Shown here piece after piece: positions 13,501 to 27,599 of a stretch of DNA of 64,000 nt. Position numbers and translations under genes: made by a program. Origin of the DNA: Macquaria australasica (taxonomy: Eukaryota; Chordata; Actinopteri; Centrarchiformes; Percichthyidae); assembly GCA_005408345.1 (NCBI GenBank), contig SEMN01000012.1, forward strand, positions 2,182,501-2,246,500. The letters are read 5' to 3'. Each line of letters begins with the position of its first letter. Within the stretch, counting starts at the first letter, position 1. The notes under the pieces were generated by a model. It saw only the letters and a program-made list of their open reading frames with translations, did not search any database and was not told where the DNA came from.

Positions 13501-16500
13501 AGCGGACCAACAAGGCCACGTGCTGCCATTACTCTGTTGCAATGGGCTAAGAGCATTTTTACAGGCATGCTGATGGCATTAGAAATGTCTGGTGACCCCC
13601 ACAGGGTTTTATTAGGTCCCAACAGGTCCGGCTCAGGTGACCTAATGAAGCACTTGTCCCGTTTTGCTAGAGGGGCCCTATAGCCGAGTCTGGGCCGCAG
13701 CACAGCCTGTACTGGATAGAAAAACATACAGAGGAGCCCCTGGGCTTTCCCTGGTATATTCTGGTTTAATTCTATTCTACCTGTGTGGGATGATGGAGTA
13801 ATAGTCAGGAAATGAGCCCTGTGTTCACTGCATGACCACAGGTTATACTCTGCTGACATGCATCTAACACTCAAGTTTGAAAAGGTTCTGGCTGTCCAAC
13901 ATATGAAGCCAGAGGTGTAATATTACACCAAACAAATCACTTCTATTGTGAAATTCAAAAACATGAAAATGAGTTTCATTTTAAACTATGGTATATCACA
14001 CATCCGGTTACATTTTTCTCCCTGTGTTGGCATTTTATGAACTTTCATTTTATGTGACACTGCTTCTTCACATACTGTAGCTCTCAAATGCACCAGTGCA
14101 ATAGCTGAGGATTATTCATCCAGGCAGCAATGTAATCAACATGTTAAATTAGAATGGAACCAGAAATTATTTTGGATACCAGAAACAAGCACTTTTCCAG
14201 AATTAATATGAAAGACCTACATTTTTTAAGACATGTAAATGACACATTGACAAAAACTTTCAAAAGACTTAACAGAATTGTCACACAAACAGCAGGAAAA
14301 AAAAGGGTGGTGGTGTGCACTGTTTCAATACCTCCTTGTGAGTCGGAAGGGGGCTTAAGACAGATGGAATGTGTCGCTGGATGGTCTTGCGGATTTGGGA
14401 CGTATTCACCCATTCAGCTCCCTGTAATTACAAAGGCTCTCGCTGAGATCCGATTTGCCGCTGGGAGCTTGTTCAAGGCATGGGGATTGCAACGACAATG
14501 GCGTAGTCTGACAAAGGAATATGGATACTGCTCTTAAAATAGAGAGAACTAATGCTGTTCTGCGTTGAGTGCACAGGCTCGCTGGTTCAGATGTGGGCAA
14601 GGTAAATTTAATTATGTGCCCTGTACACACTGGCTGGCTTTCGATTAGAATGGACTAACTTCTTGATACAGTTGTACCCCAGTGACCACTTAGAAAATAG
14701 TGTTCAGGAAACAGTCTGGTAACTGATACAGAAGCCACTGGTCAGTGCTTAATTTTTAGGCCTAAATCTCTACTGTCTTTACTGTTTAGTGGCCTTGTCC
14801 ATTTATAATGTTACAGATTTTAACCCTTTCTAACAGCAAATATGAGTGGGGTTCTTTCATTACTGCAATAAGGGAATAACAGTAAGAGTTTATGGTTGAA
14901 CTTCAAGGTTTTAAGAATATACTGAACTGTCATATACTGGTGGTTGAAGGCCAATATTGTAGCTGCCAATAGACATTTTGTGCAAATATTCAAAATTGTT
15001 TTTCAAGGATTTTATGCCAATATTTGTTTTTTTTCTGAAGAATTTGTGACACATTCCATGTCATGTAAACTACAAACTAATCTGCCCAATGATTTATTTG
15101 TCATGCCCTCTATGGACGCCGCCATTACTGCCGTAGCAAAGTTGAACCTAAAGCATTTACACTGACAGTGAAAACAGTCATCCCCTTCGACAGATGAAGG
15201 TAGCCTGCACATGTGGACGTTATTCAGTCTCAAAACAGTGTGGAGTTGGTTTTGACAAAGGTTTTGGCAAAAAATAGCATTAATGTATCGCTTTGTCCGA
15301 TTTCTAATGTATGTGAGTAAGTGTAAGTGCTGTGAAGTAGGTTAAAACCAGTAGGTTAAACCAACACTGGCATTGCTAGCTTGATTGATGATACATGAAC
15401 AAACTTGAAATCCATGATTTACTGAACTGTAAATAGATGAGATACATCATCTAACAAAAATCTGAACCACATGAAATTGTACAACTGGGATTTTGCCCAA
15501 AAACATGCAGAGAGTACCAACTAGCAAGAGATTTGAGGGCAGGGTGCTTAGTGTTTTGCGATCCCTGGTCAGCCCTTTGTTGCAGGCAAGGAGATGAAAC
15601 GTGAGGACAAAATTGACTTCATGAAGCAGAGTTTATTGTTGGATATGGTGGTAATATGTCGTGCTTTGGTCTAGTTATCTGTTAATTTAAAATTTATCAC
15701 ATACATTACAGTGTTATTGCACAGGTTTTGAAGTGAAATGCCACTGCACGAGGGCTTGAATTATTCCACCTATAATCTGGATTTTTCAATTGAAATCAAG
15801 ATAACATTTGATTGGAGGTTTACCTATATTTTTAGTCAAGGGGTAACCTCCATCATCTCGACATTGGACAACACTGACTGGCTGATTTTTAATTTTTAAT
15901 AAAGGCTCATATTGGCTGATCAATGAATGATCAAATCCTTTCCACCTTTCTTCTTGTATTCACTGTTATTCAAAGTTATTTTCCTACCTTAACATTGTGG
16001 TGAACCAGCACTGTGTGCCTCATTCTGTTGAGCTCTGCTGTATACTCACATTTCAGTTCTTCTTTTGCCCAGTTTGTGCTCCCCTGTCTTCCACGAGTTA
16101 TATTTACAGTGCGATGGGAAGCCCTAAACACTCCCTGATGCCTCCACCAGCTTTCACTTTACAGTAAAGAGTGACGTCCCTGGCCTCACTTCACTGGCTG
16201 GCAAACATCAGCGCACAGAAGGAAAAATACGTTCCGGCCTGACACTGAGGTTACTTTCGTGTGTGTATGTGCGTGTTTACATTTGGCGTAACTGAAGAGA
16301 GAGATGAAAGCAAGGTGAGGAGGATGAGAAGGCATGAGAGTCATCTGCTTGCTGACACGGTTCATAGTGCAAACCCACGCTCCACAGTCACCTGCCTCTC
16401 AATCACATTCCTCACCTGATCTGTTTCTGGAGCGGCTGTGTGAGAGTGTGAGAGTGGCTGGTGGCGGGGATGAAAGCAGCTATGCTATGTTAGCGGAGAG

Positions 16501-19500
16501 AACCCGTGATTAGTTTATGATATTGAGTTATCTATCATGTGAAAAGCAGAGTTTCTCACAGAGGAACCTCATATTCACGTAACAGGCGCATTGCAGTGTG
16601 TGTTATTCAATCAAAATGGATTTCTAAGGGATTCAGTTCAGAGAAAAGTACATCCCACATTTGCTAACAGCATGTTCTCTGTGTGCTTTCTCCCAATTAG
16701 TTGCTGTGACATTTTCAAAACAAATCATCACATTCACTCTAAATTGTAGAGAAAAACTTGCCAGGCCCGGCAAATGCTTGTCTATTTTGTTAATCTCTCC
16801 TCAGCGCGGCACAGTCAGTTATGGTTTCAGGCTTCGGCAGCCTTCAGGGGAGTTGAGGGGGGATTAACTGTCTATTTGCAGCTGCTGATTGCCGGGAATG
16901 AGATGCCCTCCGGTGCCGATCAACAAACGAGGCTTCGGCAGCCCTCGGCCATGTTCAAGCCTCCACTCCCCATTTTGTCTGCTGGGGCACGCCTGCCCTA
17001 AATGGCACGCTCCCCTTTCCTTTCATCTTCTTGTGAAAATTCATTAGGTACTGTATGCATGTCTTCCAGGCTTCCCATTTGAGGGACGTTGATAAAATAC
17101 ATACTGTACATGCAACCTTAATCACCTTGATCCACTTGATGTAGAGTTGAAGGCGAGGTGGGTCTATATCTCTCTCTTTCACTCTCCCTCAATCTCTCTC
17201 TCTCTATCTCGATCTGTTTTCAGGCTATTTGCTTTCTTAAATGAACGTAATGGTACAAACGGAGGATAAATTGCCTTCTGTGTGCTCCATCTCATCACAT
17301 TCATCCCACAGGGCCCTCTCAGAAGCGGGAGGGTAGAAAAAAATGAAAAGCCAGAAAAATAATTCACTTGCTTTGCCTGGGAGATACATGCTGCTATCTG
17401 TGTAGAACCCCTGTGATAAGGCTGATGTGCATTTGGTGCATTAGGCCTCCTGCACTATCGCCACAGCACAGAGCAGGCTGGGAGGAAAGGCCAAAAGTCA
17501 GTGTGCGAATGTGTCTGTGTATTGGACTTGCACCCTCATTTTGTAACCTATCTACAGGGTTTACATGGGGCTTTTCCAAAGCTGCAGGACTGAAACATCA
17601 TCTACACAAGTTTACCAGGTGCAGAGGATGTCCTGCAGATGCCGGTAACAACAGCTGACCTGAGGATTCACCCAGGCTCATTCGTTACACCGGCAGCTCT
17701 CTCAACAGGAGCTAACATTCCAGATGAACTCTTCCTATCACAACAGTGTCCCTTTTTTTATTCCCAATTAGAGCAGGAAAAGGCACTACTCCACACTTTC
17801 ACTGTGATACTAATTTCACACCCACACAAGGACACTCAGAGGGAGTCATGGAAAACGCCGGCGGATGTCAGAGACAAACAAAAGGCAGCGCCAAAACATG
17901 CTGCTATGGCCCTGGGAATAAAATGTGATACAGTCAGCGTCGACTCTTATTTAGCTTGGCAGCTACAGGAGGTGAAGGAACTGGATACACCAGACAAAAC
18001 ACCCTGGAATAACAGAGATACAATGAGTAAGTAAAATGTAATTAGTTACCACTAATGCATGTGTCGCATTAAAGCAAACCGTTCCTTGATGCTAGACATA
18101 TCAATCTGATTCCCTTGAGAACTACAAGGAAACATTATTAGAGACTTGGAATGTTATTAAAGTCTTAACGCAGATGCAGGGGTCGTAAAAGATTCATTTG
18201 TTTACCAATGAATTATTGAAAGGTAGGATTTAATCAGAGCTACAGATGTTGCAGTCATAAAGTGTTGTTAATCTCACTTTGATTGCATCTAAATGAAAAT
18301 ATAGACTATAAAAATCACAGGGACTGATTGTTGATTGCGGAGTTAATTATAGACGCAAAATAAGAGACAGCAAGCAATAAAAAAACGATTACTTCAGATT
18401 GGCTCAGTGATCATCTGGTTGAGGTGGAACACTGTTGTTTGTAACTTACTCTCCATCTGCATCACGTTGATCAAGTCATCCAATTGTCCATTCAAACAAT
18501 ACAGCACAGAATAAACCCAAATGATTATGTATGATTATGTTGGAGTGGTACTGTAATGTTTTCTCATCCCAAAAAAAACTTGATGTGGACGATAACAAAC
18601 AAGGCAAAATTAATTGTTCTTAGTGATGATGATTCAAATAATAGTGAGGATAAAAGCTCTATCAGCCTGTGGCTGTGAAAAGCAGGAAGGTGGCTTTTTA
18701 ACAGCAGCGGACAACTGTAAAAGACCCTTCATCTGAGGTGTGAAGTATGTGTCTCACCACAGATTAACGTTTCCCACCTCACCAGTCAATGTCTTCAAGT
18801 ATCAGTGTGGCGAGGTGGTGAGAGCGATGGGCAAAATCCTGACAAACTTTCTCCCAAGATGAAAAGCCTGACCTTTTATCAGCTGCAGAAAATGCATTAG
18901 CTACCTCATAATCCAATTTCAAGACCATGCAAAGTGGAGGTTCTGATTTTAGTGTGGAGAGAGCAAGGGGGAACACACCACAGTGAGTGGTTCTTTAGGT
19001 GAGGATCTTTGGGTTCTTCTCTCTCTGCTGCCTGCCTGCCAGCCTCTCTGGAGCTGCTGAGTTGCAGAGGACTTCAAGGGCTTTGCACCGCTGAGCTCCG
19101 TGAGCTCTGTATCTTTTTCTCCCTGCTTCCCCCCACCTCTTCCTCTCCGTGTCTCTCTGACTCTTCCTTGCCCATGCTCTAAGGAGCTTTAGAAACTCGA
19201 CTGGGTAATGGGAGCAGCAGTCAATCAAATTGCAGTTTCAAAAGGTGATGCTTTGTTTCACGCTTGCTTCCCACAAATCCCATCGAGCCTGGCACCTGTC
19301 AGGTTGTCGTTCTGAAATGCAGCGTCCAACGCTGGTCACCCAAACCCCACAGCCCCTCTGCAAATGGAGAGGTTGACTTGTCATCTGCCTGTCGAGAAAT
19401 GAGGTCATTCAATTTTTCTAGGTCTACTTTTTTTTTTTTTTTATCAGGTGAAACAAAACAACTGAAAAAGAAAACACTGTGTTCAGGGGTTTATGTTTAG

Positions 19501-20852
19501 CTGACTTTCATGTAAACTCAGTAACAGAGCAGAATTAATGCCACAGGTTTTAGGGTGAAAAATGATATTTACGTTTGCTTTATATAAGGTTTTAGCAAAA
19601 CTGACCATGAATAAATCCTGGATTTCTATTGGTGCCCTTCAGTTTTACTGAGTCTGACAGCACTGTCAAAACACCACTGGTGCTGCCAGCTCTAATAACG
19701 TGGAGGTTGGTAATAAATTGTCAAATGAGCTCTTGTTGTACCATGATCCCGTAGAGGAACAGTAAAACCCGATACGGCAGAGTGGGCAGGATCTCTGGAC
19801 GCCCACAGCAACCAGGGGTCCTTGTATCTCCAAGGGTTTATAGGCTCAGGTCTGACTCATTCCAGCTTTACAGTCACACTGACCTTCCCATTAGGGCTCC
19901 ATTACCAAAGGTCTATCAGAGAGAGAGGCGTATACCCAGGCTATTTATCCAGCTGCAGCCTCTTCTTATTAACTGTAGTGGATAAACAAGAGTGCAGCTT
20001 TGAAAGCCTTGGCGAGTCATGGGTGAATGCCTTTATTATGGGATAAAATGAATGCACGTGTATAAACACATGAAGCATAAAGAGTCCAAGATGCAAAACT
20101 ATAATGTAAAGTAACTGGCAATTGCAGGCATGTGGACCCCACCTCCTCTAAAACTGAGCACCTCCCCACATCAACCAAAGGGCACCTAAGTTTCTCTAAT
20201 TAGTTGACAGGATCTAAAGAACCTTCTTCTGTTTGACTAAAATGCTGTGTTGTAATGACGGCACCGAGGGATGTACAGTAAACAAACTGATGGGAACTAA
20301 GACTCCTGGGTACACCAGCCTTGTTTGATGTCTTTCCAGCAATGCGAATGTTTGACTAGGTGGCTTTTAGATGTAAGATACTGATTAGTTCGAGTACAGT
20401 CATCCTCCAACATGCTTACTGCCTCTGTTCAGCATTTGCTGTGTTTTTCCCAGCAAAGACTGAAAAATAAAGGAAGGCTGTCAGCTAATTTCAACTCAAT
20501 TTTTTTCCATTTACGTGCTCCCTGGAACCAATTTTACAAGGTAAGACTTGTGCAGTTGTGCCATGTTTCTAGAGGTCATATGATAATCAGGAGATAGCTT
20601 CCACCATGGTAATATCCCCATATAATATTATTTACTATGCTGTATGAGATAGTGGCAGCTAGCCAACAACAGTGTGCTGGGTTTACTTTGATTTTATGTA
20701 TGTATGTATTTTATGTGTGTTTTTGTAAAATATACAACATAAAACAAACAAATCAACAAATGTATCTTCACTGTATGATATGAAATGCCTCAATCTCTTC
20801 TTAAACTCCTTTCGGAACTATTTTGTTTGTTGAAAATTGTGTATTGCTACAC
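10584..20852. other. Non-coding DNA, no gene seen
   Basis: Mixed AT-rich and moderately GC-rich sequence. The longest open frame (131 codons, 17639-18034) has no recognisable domain or splice context. A 14-bp direct repeat AGGCTTCGGCAGCC occurs at 16829-16842 and 16930-16943. Confidence 0.6.
12640..12830. promoter_or_regulatory. Candidate conserved non-coding block
   Basis: A complex, non-repetitive stretch with TTTTAATTGACGT, CTTTAATGACGG and GTTTAATTACGGC motifs and balanced base composition, unlike the AT-rich flanks. Listed only as a candidate. Confidence 0.2.
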
Positions 20853-20860
20853 ACTGCAGC

Positions 20861-21528
20861 CAAGGGCGGATATTTCATTTCACTGTTGGGGGGGACAATA
20901 CACATAACAATTTCTTAGGAGCAATTCCTGCAGGGGACACCAAAGGTGCCGCCAAAAGTCCTGTTGTAACAGTTAATAATATGTATATAAAGGAAACCCT
21001 AATAACTACTGCAGTGTTTCCTGTGGAAAGTCTGTAACCTTGGTCAAACATGATTTGTTAGAGAGGGAAAGCCCCGTGTGTAACGTTTTAATTTTTTTCA
21101 AAACACGCTGCTGTGACAACCACGTATATATTGAGGAAGTGGATCAGATGATTGATCATGGAATGTTTTGTTTTCTTTTGTGATTTATTTTTTTTTTCGC
21201 TGTAAAGGCCCGTCAGCAAAACATTACCAGCAGACTACATATACTGGATTATTGATAGATAAATAATTTAAGGTTGTACCCAGGGTGGGAAATTAACTTA
21301 AATGTGAACATCTACCAGCCGCTGACTGATAAATGTTCTAATTCACCAGCCACTCAATAGTAAATCATTACTCTGTCTGAAATCTACCAGACACTTTCAT
21401 ACTTTACCAGCATCTGGCTAATGCTAATTTCCATCCCTGGTTGTACCAGCGTGTTCAAGGGCTAATGTGTGTGGGATCTGGATGGTGGGGTCTGGACCCC
21501 CCTGTCCCCCCTCTAAAAACCGCCCATG
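20861..21528. mobile_element. hAT-like non-autonomous element, 668 bp, with a nested insertion
   Basis: It is flanked by an exact 8-bp duplication ACTGCAGC (20853-20860 and 21529-21536), the size typical of hAT transposons. The ends are CAAGGGCGG on the left and, inverted, CATGGGCGG on the right, both followed by G-rich subterminal tracts. There is no transposase frame. It contains a second element at 21281-21439. Confidence 0.7.
21281..21439. mobile_element. Nested hAT-like MITE, 159 bp
   Basis: The ends are CAGGGTGGGAAATTA and, inverted, CAGGGATGGAAATTA. An exact 8-bp duplication GTTGTACC flanks it at 21273-21280 and 21440-21447. It sits wholly inside the 20861-21528 element and so inserted later. 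Internally the trinucleotide-spaced motif TACCAG/CACCAG recurs several times. Confidence 0.8.
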
Positions 21529-21536
21529 ACTGCAGC

Positions 21537-24500
21537 CTTTTTACATTATAGACAGTATAGGGTTGGCAATCTAAAAAGGTTATAGGCAGTGTGATTTTTT
21601 AATTATTCGATTTGGTTTTGCATGTTGTGTTGAAGTTCATTTAGTTGTGTTACAAGGTGCTGGCTTGGTGTCATTTGTCTGACCATGGGACTTAAGTCTA
21701 CTAGAAAATAACTCAAATATCCCTGGAAGACAGGATCCTTAATCTGCCCCTTTGATCAGAGTGCTTTTCCAGGGCCCACCTCAGAAGCCAGTAACAGTAT
21801 CCAGGTCAGGGTTAAATGCAACTCATTTCTCTCTTTCATACTGAAGGCTGACTGACAGCCAGGAATGGGCAGCCTTCCCTGAACAAACCTCATCTGCTTC
21901 CTTTTTCCTGACCTTCAAACAGGAAGTTTGTGTTATCTCTGCAGCTCCAAATATTAGGTTAAGAAGCAGCAGCAGGATTACACAGTAAAGAAATTGTAAG
22001 TCATACTGGATTTCTAAATGGCAAAACAAAAGTTCTGAATCCAATGTTCTCGTCTTGATACATGGAACAGTCAGAAGTGATTGCAAATTCTGTTGTGTTG
22101 CCGTTTTATATTTGACAATGAAAGTTCCATTAAGTTTAATTTAGAAATGCAAATTACTGTTTATGTTTGTTATGATAGGCAAGTGACAGGAGTCTTTTTT
22201 GCAAATCGTAAATAGAAAGCCCCTGAGCTAAATAAGAGCCAGTGCATATTATTATATCTCAAAGGCAGCAAGACAAATATTACAGGCATACAGCCGGGCT
22301 GGCATACACAAGATATGTAAAGCAGCAAGGTGCAAAAAAAAAAAATGCAGTGTTGAACATGCGCCGCATATTTTAAATCAAATCACAACACTTGCGACAG
22401 CTAATCCTGTCCCTGCAAATAAAACTCCATACTGCGCTATCAATACTTAAGGCTCAGACCCCAAACTAAATATAAGCTTGTATTTATAATTAACATCCAA
22501 CACTAAGCTTTTTATGCTGAAATAAACCCATGAAGGTGAGAATTCACTATTTTCTAGAAACTGCTAAAACAAGAGAGCAGGAAGGAGAATATAAGACGGG
22601 TTCTTTTTATGTTATGTTTTTTGAAAATGGCCTAATAAATAGTATAATGTTTTCCTTTTCCAATCTAAAAAGATATTTGTAAGACCAAAAAAAAAAAACA
22701 GTTGAAATATGGAACAGCTTCCAGATGGTCTGAGGAAAGTTGGCTAAATCTTTAAACATTAAGCAACCAAAACTATTTAATAGAAATTCATATGTAAGTA
22801 ACAAAGCATCTGTTTACAATTAATTACATTACTCTTTTTCTCTTTATTTCTCTGTGAGAGCTACTAAGCAGATTGCTATTAATATTCCCTCTGGCACTGA
22901 AGGAGAAAGAAAGACTAATCACTGACAGGGCTGTCCTATCTTAAGACGTTTATACTGTATCTCTGCACAGTTTATTGATATTCCCACTGAGAATCAATAT
23001 GTCTATCACTGGCCAACATCTTAGAGTCTTGTGATCTGAGTGCACAGACTCATTGAACACCAGTCAAGCGTTGTCTTGCCTTCTTTTTTCTAGCATCCAG
23101 GATTATCATCAACTTCTGCTTCGGAAGTGGGCTAGTTTACAGTAGATAGTTGCTATGACACAACAAGGCTATCCTGAGGAAACATGTGGCAGTAACCTTC
23201 ACTTTAGACATATGGAGCCCCAGATGTATTTGCCCATGGATTTAGCTGGCAATCAGAGCGACCAGATAACGTTGTCATATCAACTCTGACTGTCATGGGG
23301 GGTGTTACGGGTGTTTTAAAAAAACATACACTCTCACAGAGAGGCGCTCTGTCTTGGTCACACAGTAACACATGCACCCCTCCCCACCTTAGCCTGGCAG
23401 TGAAAGGTCATAAGCCCCCAAGTGACAGCTGTCAATCACAGGAGGTGGGTATTATCCGATCCATTAAAAACACCCTGAAAGGTTCTGGGACACCATGGGG
23501 ATAGAAATCTCCTGGCTTGTCACCACTGGATATGACCTGCAGGAAATCTGGAGCCCTCATAACACCTCCAACTCAGCAGAGGAACAAGCCTTACATATAA
23601 GCAAAATAAATACAAGTCTTGGTTGTAAAACCATGGAAAACAAGATGTGCAGCATGCTATAGACATATTTAGATTCAAGAAAAATAAAATGTCAAGTTAA
23701 AATGCATAATACTGTTGATGTGGCTATGGGATTGTGGGTATCTTAATGTTGCTTTAGCCATTTTACAATTCTCTACAATCAAAACTTCTTGTAGAAGATT
23801 TTCACTAGCAGGTACAAGTTTGGTGGTTTGCTAGTCCTGCCAACGTTGAATTGATTTAGGTTTTGTGGACTGTTGGTTGGACTTTGTTGAGGAAGCACCA
23901 TTGTATTATAGGCTCTGTCAAGTGAAAAGTAAGTACTACATCTTTGGGGATTTAACATTGCTCATATTTGGCAAAGAATGTAACTTGCTAAGTCAGTTTC
24001 ACTCACAACATAAGAAACTATGGATACTTTCCCAATTGCTGGAGCTAACAAAAGAGAATAAATACATCAATAAAAATACACGTGCTAACTTTACACGGGC
24101 CTACTGGCAATAGGCTATCAGCACAGTAATATAAAACTAAAGCTTCGCATGGCTTTGTCGTCACATCAAATAATCATGTTGACATGGAGCTTATGAGCGA
24201 TACAACCCCCCAGCGACAAACAAGCTGAACTCGCATGCAATGTGACTCTCTGAAAGAGGTGTGTGAGGGGCCGGGGAGGATTACCTGTGATCCATGGATA
24301 ATGAAAGAAGAAAAAAGAAAAAAAGACATGATGATATTAAATTCTAACACATGGAGAACTGATAGTCTCTTGTTGTTTTACCTTGCCTGTGGATTCTGCC
24401 TACTTGCACGGGGCAATGCCTTGTGGAACGAGGCAGCGATAAAGCCCTGCGTGAAATTCATTGTTTTTCTGTGCAGCATGTGTCACCCATGACAAGTAAA

Positions 24501-24726
24501 AGTGAACAAATACAATCACACCACTGCTTATACATTATAGATGAGGTGTAAATGAACTAGGTCATTGCAAAGCATAAGCACAAGGCACAAAGCTATTTAG
24601 TGTCGTTTGAATGAACGGGAACGGTAGAGAGTTACAAAGCACACTGTTGAGCCTTGAGTATTGTGGATGTGCATGTTGAGTCAACAGCCTTTCCTGCTTA
24701 TGAACTATTCTTTGGGCACCCCCTAC
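21537..24726. other. Probable pard3 intron
   Basis: It follows the donor of the 24727-25029 exon on the minus strand. Nothing else recognisable was found in it. Confidence 0.6.
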
Positions 24727-25029
24727 CTGTCTGGAGCTGCAGGGCGTCCATTGCGTGGCTTGTTGACCTGGGCATACAGAGCCTCCAGGGGTGGACCGTT
24801 GTCCTGAAGGCTCGAGGGAAGGTGAGGGCTCTGGGGACTCTGAGGGAGATGGTAGTGGTGACTGTAAGGCTCCATGCTGCTGCTATCCACCGACGAGTCT
24901 AATGATCCGATGCCAGCGTACGTGTGCTCCTCATCTGAGCTGAAGGTGCGGCTGACAACGTCTTGGATCTCGGCATACTCCCTCTCCTTTGCCTGTCTCT
25001 CCCGAAATTCCCGCGTCTTGGCTTGTATT
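24727..25029 (-). CDS. pard3: pard3 internal exon (C-terminal region of the PAR-3 polarity scaffold)
   Basis: An internal coding exon of 303 nt. It is preceded on the minus strand by an AG acceptor (25031-25030) and followed by a GT donor (GTAGGG, 24726 leftward). It begins with the third base of a split Arg codon (AG|A) whose first two bases end the exon at 33244-33372, so the two exons join in frame. The translation starts IQAKTREFRERQAKEREYAE and continues with EIQD, RTF and, near the end, ALYAQVNKPRN. From memory of the family, this matches the region of PARD3 after its PDZ and aPKC-binding parts. The PARD3B paralogue differs clearly here, with IGAKHQELREKQA in place of IQAKTREFRERQA. PAR-3 is a membrane-cortex scaffold that works with PAR-6 and aPKC in epithelial polarity and tight junctions. 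The middle is rich in Ser, Pro and His and diverges from mammals. Which teleost co-orthologue this is (pard3aa or pard3ab) cannot be decided here. Confidence 0.9.
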
Positions 25030-27599
25030 CTATGATAAACACATTGAAGAGAAACAGTGTGATGCAAGTGTTTTTTCTTTGTGAATCATCTGGCAAACTA
25101 AAAAATGATGCTCAAAATGCCAAATTCAATATGATTTACTGGGAAAAAAAGATTTTACACCCTTCAAAAATGTTTGGTGAGGAGGAAACGGAAATAGATT
25201 TGATGATTAAGTTTCAGATGATCAGCCTGACAAATAGTAACATTTTTAAGCAGTTAAAAGTGTTTTTTTGCCTTTGTCTTTGGGTGAAACTATGTATTTA
25301 ACCATAACCCAACTGCAAAAGAACCATATCAAATTTCCAATTTTAATCATTTCTTAAAAGATTCTTTCTGTGTTTTCCAGGGAGTGAGTTTGTTTATTTT
25401 GATACTTAGTTTTTGATACTAATAGTTGTTCCAGCTCTGCTGATGGAAACAGATCCAGTTTTCATGTTTTTACAAGATTGGAAAGGTTTTTCATAAAATG
25501 GGCCTGGGAACTCAGACAAAGATGCTAACTTTATGTTGCATGCATTTATTTGTGAAGACTAAATGTACCTAGTAGGGGAAGCAAGGACATACTTGATGGT
25601 ATTTGAGGTACTGAGAGGCAAGTGCGTAAGAAATGTAAAGTAAGGAGGCAACACAGGATAAAGAGATGGGAGTAAAGAAAAAGACAAGACCAACTGTAAT
25701 CCAAGATTCACACCAGCATTCCAATTTTTAAGTTTAATCTCAGATATTGATCAGTCCATACCCGAGGAAGAGGCCTCTCCTCAAACTTCTAAAGTGGCTT
25801 TCTTCTCCTAAGTAGCAGGAAAAAAATGTCTTCCATAGTGAGAGACACCAAGCAGTATTATTCAAATATGTGGCTTTCAGTGGGCTGAGACAAGTGTACT
25901 GATCTTATGCCTCAGGTCCTCTAACAAGAAGAGGTGGGAAGAAGACAGACAGACCTCCTCTTCCTCCTTCCCGCCCCTTCCTCTCCCTCCATGCCATTCC
26001 TCTCCCCGGGACCACTTCCACACAACAGAGCCTTTCACAGGGCCCTTCCTGTCTCAGAGAATGGTTTCATGTGAATGCCCATCTGTCCGCAGCTAACAAG
26101 GCTCAGTCATGGGAGCGAGGAGAGCTGGCATTGTAGCAGCGGGGAGGTGGACAGTGGGGAGTACACAGGAGAAGGGCTGAGGACAGGCAGAGGGGGGAGT
26201 TGACCTCCCACTGCGGTGACCCTGGCAGAAGCCACCAGACTGCTCACTGGTTCCAGATGTTGTGTCCCTGCTGTAGGGTACGCTACCTCCCACTGGTGCT
26301 AGGCTTCCCTATTACCTCAGGTCATAACTGACCTCTGACCCCCCCACCGCTGCTCCTCACAGATGATTGACAGGTCTGGAACAGAGCTAGAATCCCCCTA
26401 GCCTAACTCTCTCTCCCATGTCTGTGTATTTTAATAACAGTAATCGCATTTCAAACAATCACCATTTTTCAGTGCCGAATTAACCCAATTCCCACATCCT
26501 ACCCATAGACTGCCTCGTTTATTTTTAGCTGTCCAAAATCCCATATTCTCAGCATTATCTGCGGAATGAGATTTTGATGGAGGCCTGATGCAATGTTGCA
26601 TGATATGCAGTCATCTATAAAGACTCTAAGCTGGTTTGGTGTATTTTTGCATTGTCGCAGACCAGGTACAATATGGAAATTATTAACTCACAGCACAGTT
26701 GTGTGCACTTGGTGTGGTCTCACTCTGTCAGAGAATGGAAAACAAGCCTCAGAGGGAGAAAAACACTAATTCCCAGAAGCCCTTTCACCTGCCATCTGGC
26801 TAAAGTGATGTCAGATCTCTGCCAGGAAGAACCAGACAATGATGTTACCACAGGTTCACGGAAGTCCGCTGGGATCTCAAAACCCTCTGGCGTTTTATGG
26901 ACTAATCAGATTCATAATAACGGCAATATTGACATTTGGGACGAGATAATGGCCCTGGCTAGACTGGCGACATGAAGCTAAAAGAAAGAGACTTCTCTTC
27001 CAGGCCTCGGGAGTCTGACATGGATAAAGCTAATAGGTGCATTTCAATAAAAGGATATTAACAAACAGAAATACCAAAGATGTGAGTCATTCTGTTATCA
27101 TTAGATATTACCATCTGGTCCATCCTGCAATGAAACTTTGTTGCTTTTATACACTTTCAAAATAGGCTTTTGTTTCAATTAATCACATCCTTCACATTTT
27201 TCAGGGGAGAAAAGACATCTGTCTGTGTTTGTGGAGAAAACATATCCACAATCCAAACCTGTTTGTCTGCAATGAGAGGCCTATTCCAACTTGTTCTGGC
27301 TGTCAGAAAGAAAAGGTGGACTATCATACACTGTTAAGTTTCTGCCCTTGCCAGTTGGCAGTGGGTCTCTCTGTCGCAAGCTGAGATTTAAATGCTACAT
27401 TCCCAAGTGCAAATTCTCTGCAAGATGTCTCTTACTGACATGTCAAGAATCAAACTACCAGGAATTTAGCAACCCTGTCACCTCAAAATTACATTCCTAT
27501 GCATCTGATTTGCATTTAAAAAGTGTGTTTTGTAGGAAATGCCACCTGGAGGATGGCACTGCTGGTCTGTTCGTCAGCCTGTCGGTTCACCACTTTGAT

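Noticed and set aside
17639..18034. 131-codon open frame on the plus strand
   Set aside because: No recognised domain, no conserved-looking motifs and no splice partners; it is expected by chance in a window of this size.
26093..26293. Minus-strand frame near the pard3 exons considered as another pard3 exon
   Set aside because: No similarity to known PARD3 segments, and the flanking exons already join in frame without it.
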